Positions 16,111 through 24,720 of a stretch of DNA of 44,331 nucleotides are shown piece by piece. Both the position numbers and the translations under genes were made by a program. The notes beneath the pieces are model-generated. The model was not told where the DNA came from and searched no databases. It saw only the letters and a list, made by a program, of their open reading frames with translations. Numbering within the stretch: position 1 is the first letter of the stretch; each line of letters opens with the position of its first letter. The stretch is from Tannerella sp. (GTDB lineage: Bacteria > Bacteroidota > Bacteroidia > Bacteroidales > Tannerellaceae). Location of the stretch: assembly GCA_031272455.1 (NCBI GenBank), contig JAISTS010000002.1:1-44331 (forward strand). Reading direction: 5' to 3'.

Positions 16111-18012
16111 ATGGAAGATTTTAAAAACGTTGTACCCGTAGAGGATTTCAATTGGGATTCATTTGAAAAGGGGGACACGTATGACGAACAAAACAAGGAA
16201 GAGCTTGTAAAAACTTATGACGAGACCTTGAGCACTATGCGCGATAAGGAAGTTGTGATTGGAAAAGTTACGGCTTTGAACAAACGCGAAGTGGTGGTCA
16301 ATATTGGTTTCAAATCCGACGGCGTCGTGCCGATGTCGGAATTTAGATATAATCCTGACCTTAAAATTGGCGACGAGGTTGAGGTTTATATTGAAAATCA
16401 GGAAGATAAAAAGGGACAACTTATCCTTTCACATAAGAAAGCGCGCGCAGCCCGTTCGTGGGACCGCGTAACCGAAGCGCTCGAAACAGACGAAATCATC
16501 AAGGGCTTCGTCAAATGTCGCACTAAGGGCGGTATGATTGTCGATGTATTCGGCATCGAGGCTTTCCTGCCCGGCTCGCAGATCGACGTCAAGCCCATTC
16601 GCGACTACGACGTCTTTGTCGGTAAAACGATGGAATTTAAGATTGTAAAGATCAACAACGACTTCAAGAACGTTGTCGTATCGCACAAGGCGCTAATCGA
16701 AGCCGAACTCGAACTGCAAAAGAAAGAAATCATCTCGCGCCTCGAAAAAGGTCAGGTGCTGGAAGGAACTGTCAAGAACATAACATCTTACGGCGTATTC
16801 ATCGACCTTGGCGGCGTGGATGGACTTATCCATATCACCGATTTGTCGTGGGGTCGCGTTTCGCATCCCGAAGAGATAGTTCATCTCGACGAGAAAGTCA
16901 ATGTCGTTATATTAGATTTCGACGACGAGAAACGCCGCATAGCGCTGGGTCTGAAGCAGTTGACCCCGCACCCGTGGGATGCTTTGGCGAAAGACCTCAA
17001 AGTGGGCGACATCGTTAAAGGCAAAGTCGTCGTTATGGCTGATTACGGTGCATTTATCGAAATCGAGCCGGGCGTCGAAGGACTGATACACGTCTCGGAA
17101 ATGAGCTGGACACAGCATCTCCGCAGCGCTCAGGACTTTATGAAAGTTGGCGACGACGTAGAAGCCGTAATCCTGACATTAGACCGCGACGAGCGCAAGA
17201 TGTCGCTGGGTATCAAGCAATTGAAAGAAGATCCGTGGGTACATATCGAGGATCGTTTCCCGATTGGCTCGCGCCATACTGCCAAAGTGCGTAACTTCAC
17301 CAACTTCGGCGTCTTTGTCGAGCTTGAGGAAGGCGTTGACGGACTGATACATATCTCCGACCTCTCGTGGACGAAGAAAATCAAGCATCCGAGCGAATTT
17401 ACGCACATCGGCGCCGATATTGAAGTACAGGTGCTCGAAATCGACAAGGACAACCGTCGTTTGAGTCTGGGACACAAACAGTTGGAAGACAATCCATGGG
17501 ATGTATTCGAGACGCTGTTCAACGTCGGCTCTATCCACGAAGGCAAAATCATCGACCTGATGGACAAGGGCGCTGTGGTGTCTCTGCCCTACGGAGTTGA
17601 AGGCTTTGCTACGCCGAAACATCTTGTAAAAGAGGACGGTACGACAGCGGCTCTCAACGAAACGCTGCCTTTCAAGGTCATCGAATTTAATAAGGAAGCA
17701 AAACGTATTATCCTGTCTCACAGCCGAGTGTTTGAAGACGAACAGAAACCGGCGAAGAGTACGGAAAAGAAATCATCGAAAACGTCAAAGAAAGATGACA
17801 GCATCGCAACGTCGGCTGTTGAAAAAACGACCCTTGGCGATATCGAGGAACTTGCAGCCCTGAAAGAGAAGATGACGGAAGAGCAGAAACCGAAAGCTCC
17901 GGCAAAACCTAAAGCTAAAAAAGCTGCGGCGCCTGCAAAGGAGGAGACGGAAAAGCCTGCTGAAGAAGCCGTTAAAGCAAGCGAAGAAGAAACATCTGAA
18001 TCACAAAAATAA
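16111..18012 (+). CDS. rpsA: 30S ribosomal protein S1
   Basis: 633 residues with six S1 RNA-binding domains, roughly at 43-110, 125-192, 212-280, 298-367, 384-455 and 470-535. The repeats show GxVxxxxxYGxFIDLGxxxGLIHxSDLSW, clearest in domains 3-5; the outer ones are more diverged. S1 helps mRNA bind to the 30S subunit, and its role is relevant in a phylum that hardly uses Shine-Dalgarno pairing. The extra 80 or so residues at the C-terminus are a Lys/Ala/Glu/Pro-rich tail (KPKAKKAAAPAKEE) longer than in E. coli S1 (557 residues). It is a single gene with a terminator. A generic multi-S1 protein is unlikely given six domains and length. Confidence 0.93.
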   Translation: MEDFKNVVPVEDFNWDSFEKGDTYDEQNKEELVKTYDETLSTMRDKEVVIGKVTALNKREVVVNIGFKSDGVVPMSEFRYNPDLKIGDEVEVYIENQEDKKGQLILSHKKARAARSWDRVTEALETDEIIKGFVKCRTKGGMIVDVFGIEAFLPGSQIDVKPIRDYDVFVGKTMEFKIVKINNDFKNVVVSHKALIEAELELQKKEIISRLEKGQVLEGTVKNITSYGVFIDLGGVDGLIHITDLSWGRVSHPEEIVHLDEKVNVVILDFDDEKRRIALGLKQLTPHPWDALAKDLKVGDIVKGKVVVMADYGAFIEIEPGVEGLIHVSEMSWTQHLRSAQDFMKVGDDVEAVILTLDRDERKMSLGIKQLKEDPWVHIEDRFPIGSRHTAKVRNFTNFGVFVELEEGVDGLIHISDLSWTKKIKHPSEFTHIGADIEVQVLEIDKDNRRLSLGHKQLEDNPWDVFETLFNVGSIHEGKIIDLMDKGAVVSLPYGVEGFATPKHLVKEDGTTAALNETLPFKVIEFNKEAKRIILSHSRVFEDEQKPAKSTEKKSSKTSKKDDSIATSAVEKTTLGDIEELAALKEKMTEEQKPKAPAKPKAKKAAAPAKEETEKPAEEAVKASEEETSESQK

Positions 18013-18072
18013 TTCTTACACCGCATAAATAACTTCTTCTTGTATTATTAATTTGTTTAATTTTTTCATATT

Positions 18073-18111
18073 AAAGCGGAGTAGTCGTGTTGACTCTTCC
18101 GCTTTTTTTTT
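18073..18111 (+). terminator. rpsA terminator
   Basis: AAAGCGGA pairs with TCCGCTTT around a 17-base loop and is followed by a T-run, 61 bp after the rpsA stop. It lies between convergent genes; on the minus strand it lacks a good T-tract. Confidence 0.85.
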
Positions 18112-18133
18112 GCATAGAAATCAAGATGTTAAG

Positions 18134-20623
18134 TTATTTGCTTTGGATGGTCAGCGCGGCTTTCTGCAGTCCTTTTGCTGAGGCTTCAAACCGTATATCC
18201 CCTGCTTTTTCGGCTGACTGAACGATGGCGACAAGCTGTCCTTTGAAAACGCTCATCTTCGGCAGGTGGAACTGTTCCGTATTTGTAGCGTCGCCGTTAG
18301 CCGCAGCGCGGTAGCTGCCTGCACCCGACACCTTGAAACTGATGCTGTTGTCGGCATCCGGACAGAGATTGCCGTCTTTATCGACGACCCTGACGGTGAT
18401 GAACGACAGGTCTTTACCGTTGGCGTCCAAGACGTTGCGGTCGGTTGACAATTCCAAATGATGCGGTTTACCGGCTGTGCGCACTTCTTTTTCCGCAACA
18501 GCTTTGCCGTCTTTATCATACGCCACTACCTTTATCACGCCCGGCTCATATTTCGCATCGAGCCACATCAGGCGATAACGACGCTGGCGCGAAAGATTAT
18601 CCTGCGCCTCCTTATTGTCGGTCGCCGCCGCCGTCATACTCTCGTCTTTCGTCATCCGCCCCTGACTTTTGCCGTTGATAAACAGCTCGGCAGAGGGATA
18701 ATTGGTGTAAACGAACACCGGCGTAACCTGCCCTTCACGCCCGTGCCAGGTCCAGTGTGGCAGGATATGCAACGTCTCTTCATCGGGATTCCAATGGCTG
18801 CGGTAGAGATAAAAACGGTCTTTAGGGATACCTGCAAGGTCGATTATCCCAAACATCGAGCTGTGGTTGGGCCAACGGCTATAATAAGGCGTCGGCTCGC
18901 CGAGATAATCAAATCCCGTCCACACAAACTCGCCGATACACCACGGATAATCATCGTGTTGTACAAAATCATCGTCCGGCAGATTCGACCAGCCCGGCTC
19001 TTCCATATCGTAGCTGTTGCACTGCCCGTCGTCGTGCATCGGGCGCGTAGTGCGTTGAACGGGGAAGTAATACACTCCACGGGAGCTGATTGTCGAAGCC
19101 GTTTCGCTGCCCATTACTATCCTCTGTGCCAGCTCTTTATACGCCTGCTGATAGAATTGCAGGCGATAGTTGAAGCCCACCACATCCATTGTCGAGGCGA
19201 AATGGCTCTTCATCGCAGCTTCAGCGCGGTCGATACCCATAGTTACCTTGCGTGTCGGATCTTCGCGATGGCAAATATCCTGCAGGAAACGCGCCGTGCG
19301 GACGCCTTCCGCATTTTCCTGCCCGGGCACCTCGTTACCGATGCTCCACATTACGACAGACGCATTGTTGCGATAATTGTGAATCATATTAACAAGGTCT
19401 TTTTCAGCCCATTCGGCGAAGTATTTGTTGTATCCGTTACGCATTTTCGGGAATTGCCATTCGTCGAACGACTCAACCATCATCATGAATCCCATCTCGT
19501 CGCACAACTCGACAAGCTCCGGTGCAGGCATATTGTGCGAAGTGCGTATCGCATTGCAACCCATATCTTTAAGTATAGTCAACTGCCGACGTAAAGCGCT
19601 GACATTAACAGCCGCGCCGAGCGGACCAAGGTCGTGATGATTGCATACGCCACGAAACTTTATCGTTTTGCCGTTCAGGAACATACCTTTGTCGGGAATG
19701 ATTTCGAGCGTACGGATGCCAAAGCGCGTCGAATACTCGTCTTTCAGCGTTCCTCCGACGTAAAGTTTTGATACGGCGGTATATAACGACGGGGTTTCGG
19801 GCGACCACAAAGCGGGTTGCTCAACCGTCATTGTCTGGTCGAAAGTGTTGTCGTCGAACCGTCCGAGCGTTGATTCCGTGCGACTTACGACCTTTTTACC
19901 CGCATCCTGAATCTCCGTAACCAAGCGCAGGTCTGACGGCATAGCGCCTGTGTATTCGACTTTGGTTTTCAGGTTTACTTTGGCATAATCGCTTCGTACT
20001 GTGGGAGTTATCAGATACGTTCCCCAGACCGGAATATGCACATCGTCGGTTATGATGATATGCACGTTGCGGTACAAGCCTGCGCCCGGATACCAACGCG
20101 CCGACTCGGGATAGTTTTCGAGCCTGACAGCCAGAACATTGCCCGTAGCTTTCAGATACGGAGTGATGTCGAAATGGAAACTGTTGTAGCCATAAGCCCA
20201 ATGACCGACCTCCGTGCCGTTCAGATAAACGCGGGCGTTGCTCATCGCGCCGTCGAACAGGATGGACGCTTTCTTTCCCGCACCAAACGCCGAGGCGTCG
20301 AAATGCAACCTGTACCAGCCGACACCGACAAACGGCAAACCGCCCGTACGCCCCGACTTCATCGAAGCCTTGGTCTCACCATCCTGCGTGATTGCAACCA
20401 TCTGAGCATCAGCTTCGCCATCGAACGGACCGTAAATAGCCCAGTCGTGAGGCACCGTAACCGACTGCCATTTTGCGTCGTCAAAAGCCGTCTGTACAGC
20501 TTCAGGAACATCGCCTTTGGTGAATTTCCAGTTTTTCTCAAGTGTGAACGAAGTCCGTGTTTGCGCCATAGTTGCCAACGCGCAGAAGCAGACCGTAAAT
20601 AAGCATAAAATTGTCTTTTTCAT
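18134..20623 (-). CDS. Glycoside hydrolase family 2 enzyme (beta-galactosidase-like)
   Basis: I place the start at 20623, where MKKTILCLFTVCFCALATMAQ forms a signal peptide; 829 residues. The order is that of GH2: sugar-binding domain (about 25-205), Ig-like domain (about 210-305), TIM barrel (about 310-600), then DUF4982-like and Ig-like C-terminal domains. The acid/base Glu is E431 in MWSIGNEVPG, and E507 in VMGSETAS is the likely nucleophile; IGEFVWTGFDYLGEP closes the barrel. Such enzymes remove terminal beta-linked galactose or related sugars in the periplasm. The partner gene starts the unit 4 bp upstream. The precise substrate is not determined by sequence. Confidence 0.9.
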   Translation of the reverse strand: MKKTILCLFTVCFCALATMAQTRTSFTLEKNWKFTKGDVPEAVQTAFDDAKWQSVTVPHDWAIYGPFDGEADAQMVAITQDGETKASMKSGRTGGLPFVGVGWYRLHFDASAFGAGKKASILFDGAMSNARVYLNGTEVGHWAYGYNSFHFDITPYLKATGNVLAVRLENYPESARWYPGAGLYRNVHIIITDDVHIPVWGTYLITPTVRSDYAKVNLKTKVEYTGAMPSDLRLVTEIQDAGKKVVSRTESTLGRFDDNTFDQTMTVEQPALWSPETPSLYTAVSKLYVGGTLKDEYSTRFGIRTLEIIPDKGMFLNGKTIKFRGVCNHHDLGPLGAAVNVSALRRQLTILKDMGCNAIRTSHNMPAPELVELCDEMGFMMMVESFDEWQFPKMRNGYNKYFAEWAEKDLVNMIHNYRNNASVVMWSIGNEVPGQENAEGVRTARFLQDICHREDPTRKVTMGIDRAEAAMKSHFASTMDVVGFNYRLQFYQQAYKELAQRIVMGSETASTISSRGVYYFPVQRTTRPMHDDGQCNSYDMEEPGWSNLPDDDFVQHDDYPWCIGEFVWTGFDYLGEPTPYYSRWPNHSSMFGIIDLAGIPKDRFYLYRSHWNPDEETLHILPHWTWHGREGQVTPVFVYTNYPSAELFINGKSQGRMTKDESMTAAATDNKEAQDNLSRQRRYRLMWLDAKYEPGVIKVVAYDKDGKAVAEKEVRTAGKPHHLELSTDRNVLDANGKDLSFITVRVVDKDGNLCPDADNSISFKVSGAGSYRAAANGDATNTEQFHLPKMSVFKGQLVAIVQSAEKAGDIRFEASAKGLQKAALTIQSK

Positions 20624-20627
20624 TGTT

Positions 20628-21854
20628 TTATCGTTTTTTGTATTTATCGTATTTCCCATTAATTATGACGTCTTTAACCGCTTCGAGATAGCCGAAACCG
20701 TTCTTCATATCGGGCAACAGATAGCTGCCTTCGACCCACTCGTTCCACGCATTGATGGTAATCAGGCGGGGTTGTTCGGGATGGCTGTCGGCATATTCTT
20801 TTGCTTTCTGCAACAGCAGGGCAAAACTTTCGGGTGTATTATTATAATGTACGACGTCGTGAACGCCCTTAGCCGGAAAGCGCGGCGTGTCGTCCCATCC
20901 TATTGATACACACGGAAATAGAGGCACGTCAAGAATAGCATCCATCTGCTCGCGTATCGCTCTCGAATTGGCGCCGTAAACAAGATAATCCTCGCTGATC
21001 CCACCCATATTATACATTGCTACACTGTTGAACCCCATAGCATTAACATTTTCGGCAAATCGTTGGGCACTCTCAGCCGACATCAGCGAGCCGCCGCCCT
21101 GATTCCACTGGATATGAAGCCCCGGAAATCCGGCTTTCTGCACCTCCTCGCGAAAATAATCAAGCGCTTTGCGTGTCTCGTCAAGGCTACCGCCGAAGCT
21201 CTCTTTCAGTTTGTCGATGCTGAAGATCGAAAACACCGGTTCGCCATTGATTTTGAAATAGTTTGGCTGCTTAAAATATTGCTGTATAACGCGCTCGACG
21301 ATTATTTTATAGTTTTCCCAATCGACTTTCGAGTTCCAAAGAATGTCTTCGCGGTCTTTATAGCGGTGCACATTCCAGTAATTATATTTCACGTCGTGGT
21401 TTGCCCACATAATATAAAACTGCATTTTGCTGTTGTTCGACGCCTTGAGGAAGCCGTCGTTGAGAGCGCTTTCGAGGTAGGGACCGTTCTCGTACCAGTA
21501 CCAGTCGTACACGAACACGTTCACGCCATGGTCGGTCGCCACGTCAATCCACCGTTCAACCACTTTCGGGTCATTGTCCAATTCGTAGCCCCAAAACGGC
21601 TGACGCGGCTGATAATGCCCTTCAAAACGGGGATTGCCCTTTTTTATCACTTCCCATTCGCCTATGCCTTCGTCCCATAGCATCTTATGTCCAAGAGGAT
21701 CGTCGTGGCACGAGGGCCAGATATACGCAGCTACATAATACTGATTATCTGCATATTCGTCCAAATAAACAACTTCGGTTTTCTGTACTTTAGCGCAAGA
21801 AAAACAGAAGCACAAAGCCAACGCCATCAAATTCAACCAAATATTTTTCATCAT
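20628..21854 (-). CDS. GH99-like / WbsX-family glycan-active lipoprotein
   Basis: 408 residues with a lipoprotein signal (ALALCFCFSC, lipid on C20). QYYVAAYIWPSCHDDP, HYQPRQPFWGYE, VFVYDWYWYENGP and the C-terminal INAWNEWVEGSYLLPD are the hallmarks of the GH99-like/WbsX TIM-barrel family, related to endo-alpha-mannanases and found with glycosyltransferases or in polysaccharide-use loci. A glycan-hydrolase role at the outer membrane is likely, the linkage unknown. The stop lies 4 bp before the GH2 start, so the two were probably selected to act together. An AT-rich repeat precedes it. Confidence 0.82.
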   Translation of the reverse strand: MMKNIWLNLMALALCFCFSCAKVQKTEVVYLDEYADNQYYVAAYIWPSCHDDPLGHKMLWDEGIGEWEVIKKGNPRFEGHYQPRQPFWGYELDNDPKVVERWIDVATDHGVNVFVYDWYWYENGPYLESALNDGFLKASNNSKMQFYIMWANHDVKYNYWNVHRYKDREDILWNSKVDWENYKIIVERVIQQYFKQPNYFKINGEPVFSIFSIDKLKESFGGSLDETRKALDYFREEVQKAGFPGLHIQWNQGGGSLMSAESAQRFAENVNAMGFNSVAMYNMGGISEDYLVYGANSRAIREQMDAILDVPLFPCVSIGWDDTPRFPAKGVHDVVHYNNTPESFALLLQKAKEYADSHPEQPRLITINAWNEWVEGSYLLPDMKNGFGYLEAVKDVIINGKYDKYKKR

Positions 21855-21860
21855 ATTATA

Positions 21861-21900
21861 TTTTAATTCTCAATTCTTAATTCTCAATTCTCAATTAATT
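21861..21900 (-). repeat. AATTGAGAATT-type low-complexity repeat
   Basis: On the minus strand AATTGAGAATTGAGAATTAAGAATTGAGAATTAAAA fills the gap between yifB and the GH99-like gene. The same kind of repeat precedes prfB at 7475-7506. Its function is unknown. Confidence 0.6.
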
Positions 21901-23446
21901 AAGTTCCCCAAGTTTCCCGATCCAGATTTCGATAATGAATAGCTTCGGCAAGATGGTTAGAGCGGATATCGGGGGCGCCTTCGAGGTCGGCAATCGTTCG
22001 CGACACCTTCAAAATTCTGTCGTAAGCCCTGGCTGACAGGCTCAACTGCAACATTGCGTTTTTCAGCATTTGCAATCCAGCCTCATCTGGAACGGCATAT
22101 TTGTGCAGTTGCTTCGACGACATCTGCGCGTTACAATGCGTACCTTCGTCATTTTCAAAGCGTTTGTTCTGTATCTCGCGGGCGTGGATGACCCTTTCGC
22201 GGATAGCTGCACTTGGCTCGGCAGGGCGCTGTTCCGAAATTTTCTCAAACGGGACGGGGACGATTTCTATCTGAATATCAATGCGATCCAACAACGGACC
22301 TGATATGCGATTCATATATTTCTGCACGCTGCCCGGAACGCAAAGACACTGACGGTCAGGATGATTGTAATAGCCGCAGGGACAGGGATTCATCGAGGCG
22401 ACGAGCATAAAACTTGCCGGATAATCGACTGCAAACCGCGCCCGCGAGATGCCTATCCGTCTGTCTTCGAGCGGCTGACGCAGCACTTCGAGCACGCTGC
22501 GATTGAACTCCGGCAGCTCATCGAGAAACAGCACCCCGTTGTGCGCAAGGCTTATTTCGCCGGGTTGCGGAAAGGCGCCACCGCCAACCATCGCCACGTC
22601 CGAGATCGTGTGATGAGGCGAACGAAACGGACGCTGAGCCAGCAAGGATGTGTTGCGGTCAACTTTTCCGGCTACGGAATGGATTTTTGTCGTTTCGAGA
22701 GCTTCCTGCAGAGTAAACGGCGGGAGTATGGATGGTAAACGCTTAGCCATCATTGACTTACCGCTACCCGGAGGACCTATCATTATCAGGTTGTGCCCGC
22801 CGGCAGCCGCCACTTCGAGAGCGCGTTTAACATTTTCCTGCCCGCGCACTTCCGAAAAGTCGAAATCGAACATCTGCTGACGTGCGTAAAACTCTTCACG
22901 CGTATTGACGACCGTCTTTTCCAGTTCGCCCTTGCCGCTGAAAAAATCTATCACTTCCTTGATATTTTCGGCTCCATAAACGTCGATATTATTGACTACA
23001 GCGGCTTCGCGGACATTCTGTTTCGGCACAATCAAACCTTCAAACCCGTCTTCGCGAGCCTTGATAGCTATTGGCAGGGCGCCTTTGACAGCTTGCAGGC
23101 TGCCGTCGAGCGACAACTCCCCCATCAGCATTATTTTTTCCAATTTCGAGGGGGCATCGGCGCCTAACTCATTGGCTGCCGCGAGGATACCTATCGCTAA
23201 AGGCAAATCATACGCCGAGCCTTCCTTGCGAATATCGGCAGGCGCCATATTGACGACAATGCGGTTGCGGGGAAAATTCAGCCCGTTGACCTGCAGGGCA
23301 GAAATTATCCGCTCGTGGCTCTCGCGCACAGCTATATCCGGCAGTCCTACAAGGAAGAACTGGATACCTTTCGTGCAGCTGACTTCTATGGTTATCAGCG
23401 TTGCCGAAATGCCTTGAACGGCAGCAGCATACGTCTTTACCAGCAT
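21899..23446 (-). CDS. comM: YifB/ComM-family Mg-chelatase-like AAA ATPase
   Basis: 515 residues. The N-terminal domain (about 1-175) begins MLVKTYAAAVQGISATLITIEV and contains FFLVGLPDIAVRESHERI, as in YifB/ComM. The AAA core has Walker A IGPPGSGKS (about 223-231), LFLDELPEF as Walker B and a zinc-like cluster CPCGYYNHPDRQCLC; the C-terminal part (SARAYDRILKVSRTIADLEG) matches the Mg_chelatase_C domain. ComM helicases drive branch migration during recombination of incoming single-stranded DNA. The gene follows the redoxin by 6 bp. Family assignment is certain; activity in this organism is inferred. Confidence 0.95.
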   Translation of the reverse strand: MLVKTYAAAVQGISATLITIEVSCTKGIQFFLVGLPDIAVRESHERIISALQVNGLNFPRNRIVVNMAPADIRKEGSAYDLPLAIGILAAANELGADAPSKLEKIMLMGELSLDGSLQAVKGALPIAIKAREDGFEGLIVPKQNVREAAVVNNIDVYGAENIKEVIDFFSGKGELEKTVVNTREEFYARQQMFDFDFSEVRGQENVKRALEVAAAGGHNLIMIGPPGSGKSMMAKRLPSILPPFTLQEALETTKIHSVAGKVDRNTSLLAQRPFRSPHHTISDVAMVGGGAFPQPGEISLAHNGVLFLDELPEFNRSVLEVLRQPLEDRRIGISRARFAVDYPASFMLVASMNPCPCGYYNHPDRQCLCVPGSVQKYMNRISGPLLDRIDIQIEIVPVPFEKISEQRPAEPSAAIRERVIHAREIQNKRFENDEGTHCNAQMSSKQLHKYAVPDEAGLQMLKNAMLQLSLSARAYDRILKVSRTIADLEGAPDIRSNHLAEAIHYRNLDRETWGT

Positions 23447-23452
23447 AATATT

Positions 23453-24544
23453 TTATTCTTTTGCGGGAAGCAATTCGCCGAGTTTCTGCCTCAGCTCTAT
23501 CCCGTTATCTGTTTTCAAAACTATCTTCCCCTCTTTGTCGATCAGATAGCACAGGGGAATGGAACCAACATTGTATGTATCAATCATTTCTATCGTCTGA
23601 CCGGCTGAATCGGTAACGACATTCCAGCGGATAGGGTCGGCGCTGACGGCGCTGCGGATTTCCGCCGAGTTCTCGTCGAGACAGAACAGCAGCACATTGA
23701 CCGAATCGCGAGGAAAAACATTCACCGTCTCGTCGAGAAACAAATCCTTCGTATGGCACAAATCGCCCCACATCGAGACGAATGCCAGAATAGTGTAACG
23801 ACGACTTAAAGAGCTTGTGTTATAAGTCTTTCCGAAAATATCGCGGACAGTAAAGTCGGGCGCCTGCGCTCCCGTTTCAGTCTTTTTAGCCTTCTCGACA
23901 AACGATTTCATCTCGCGGACAACAAAAAAGTCGCTCAAGCGGGGATCGAGCACAGAAAGCAGTGTATCAGTCAGTTGCAGGCTTTCCGTATCGGAAAAAT
24001 ATTTCTTCAGTATGACAGCCGAGCCTCGTTTGTCGGGATGTTTGCGGATAAACTGTTCGGCGCGGCGGCGTAATTCGTTTCCGAGGTTAAACAGTCGTTG
24101 CTCATCGCCGTTGCTAAACGTCCGTTCATCGTTGCGCATAGCAAATTCGGCGCTTTCTTTCAGCAGCGTAGCGGCATCGTGGCTAAACTGTGTCAGCGTC
24201 TCGTTTATCTCGCCCCCGCGTATTTCGGCAAGTTCGGGATAGCGGGCGTCGCCTGTAACGCTCATTTTGGCGTATGGCTCAAGCCAAACCGTAATCCAGC
24301 TCGAATAGTCATTGTAGTAGAGCGTCATCGAGTTGAAACCTTCGGACTGTTGATTGAGCGTAAATTCGCCCTGACCGCTGTATGCCAAAGTATCGATTAT
24401 CTTCATATCCGACGCCTCAAAAACGGCATAAACGGTCTGTTCGGGCAAATTGCTGAGGTTCACCTTTACCCTGTAAGCCATTCTGTCGCCGCACGAAACA
24501 AGCAATGCAACGATCAAAGCCGGAAAAATAATATTCTTTAACAT
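23453..24544 (-). CDS. Thioredoxin-fold (TlpA/redoxin-like) lipoprotein lacking the CxxC pair
   Basis: 363 residues with a lipoprotein signal (ALIVALLVSC, C18). Residues about 24-115 look like the DUF4369 domain found before thioredoxin domains in Bacteroidetes; about 228-360 is a TlpA/AhpC-like fold (APDFTVRDIFGKTY, SIPLCYLIDKEGKIV with the cis-Pro). The active site reads MWGDLC instead of WCxxC: the first, nucleophilic cysteine is replaced by glycine and only C263 remains, so disulfide exchange of the normal kind is unlikely. It starts the unit redoxin-yifB. A binding or sensing role is possible, but nothing in the sequence decides it. Confidence 0.8.
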   Translation of the reverse strand: MLKNIIFPALIVALLVSCGDRMAYRVKVNLSNLPEQTVYAVFEASDMKIIDTLAYSGQGEFTLNQQSEGFNSMTLYYNDYSSWITVWLEPYAKMSVTGDARYPELAEIRGGEINETLTQFSHDAATLLKESAEFAMRNDERTFSNGDEQRLFNLGNELRRRAEQFIRKHPDKRGSAVILKKYFSDTESLQLTDTLLSVLDPRLSDFFVVREMKSFVEKAKKTETGAQAPDFTVRDIFGKTYNTSSLSRRYTILAFVSMWGDLCHTKDLFLDETVNVFPRDSVNVLLFCLDENSAEIRSAVSADPIRWNVVTDSAGQTIEMIDTYNVGSIPLCYLIDKEGKIVLKTDNGIELRQKLGELLPAKE

Positions 24545-24640
24545 CAGGATTTAACCGATTTTTCAGGCGGTAAAGATATATAAAAAAATTAAAATAAATT
24601 TATTTTTGTAATAAAATTTGCAGGCGGTCGGTCGCAAATG

Positions 24641-24670
24641 AAAAACGCGGAACCTCACGGTCCCGCGTTT
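24641..24670 (-). terminator. pckA terminator
   Basis: On the minus strand AAACGCGG pairs with CCGCGTTT and is followed by a T-run, about 50 bp after the pckA stop. Confidence 0.85.
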
Positions 24671-24720
24671 AACAAGTTCTAATTTAAACAATTACAGAAT
24701 ATGTATGATTACTAAATTAG

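Noticed and set aside
18458-19594. 378-residue plus-strand ORF inside the GH2 gene
   Set aside because: Antisense shadow; the GH2 frame has intact catalytic motifs and a signal peptide.
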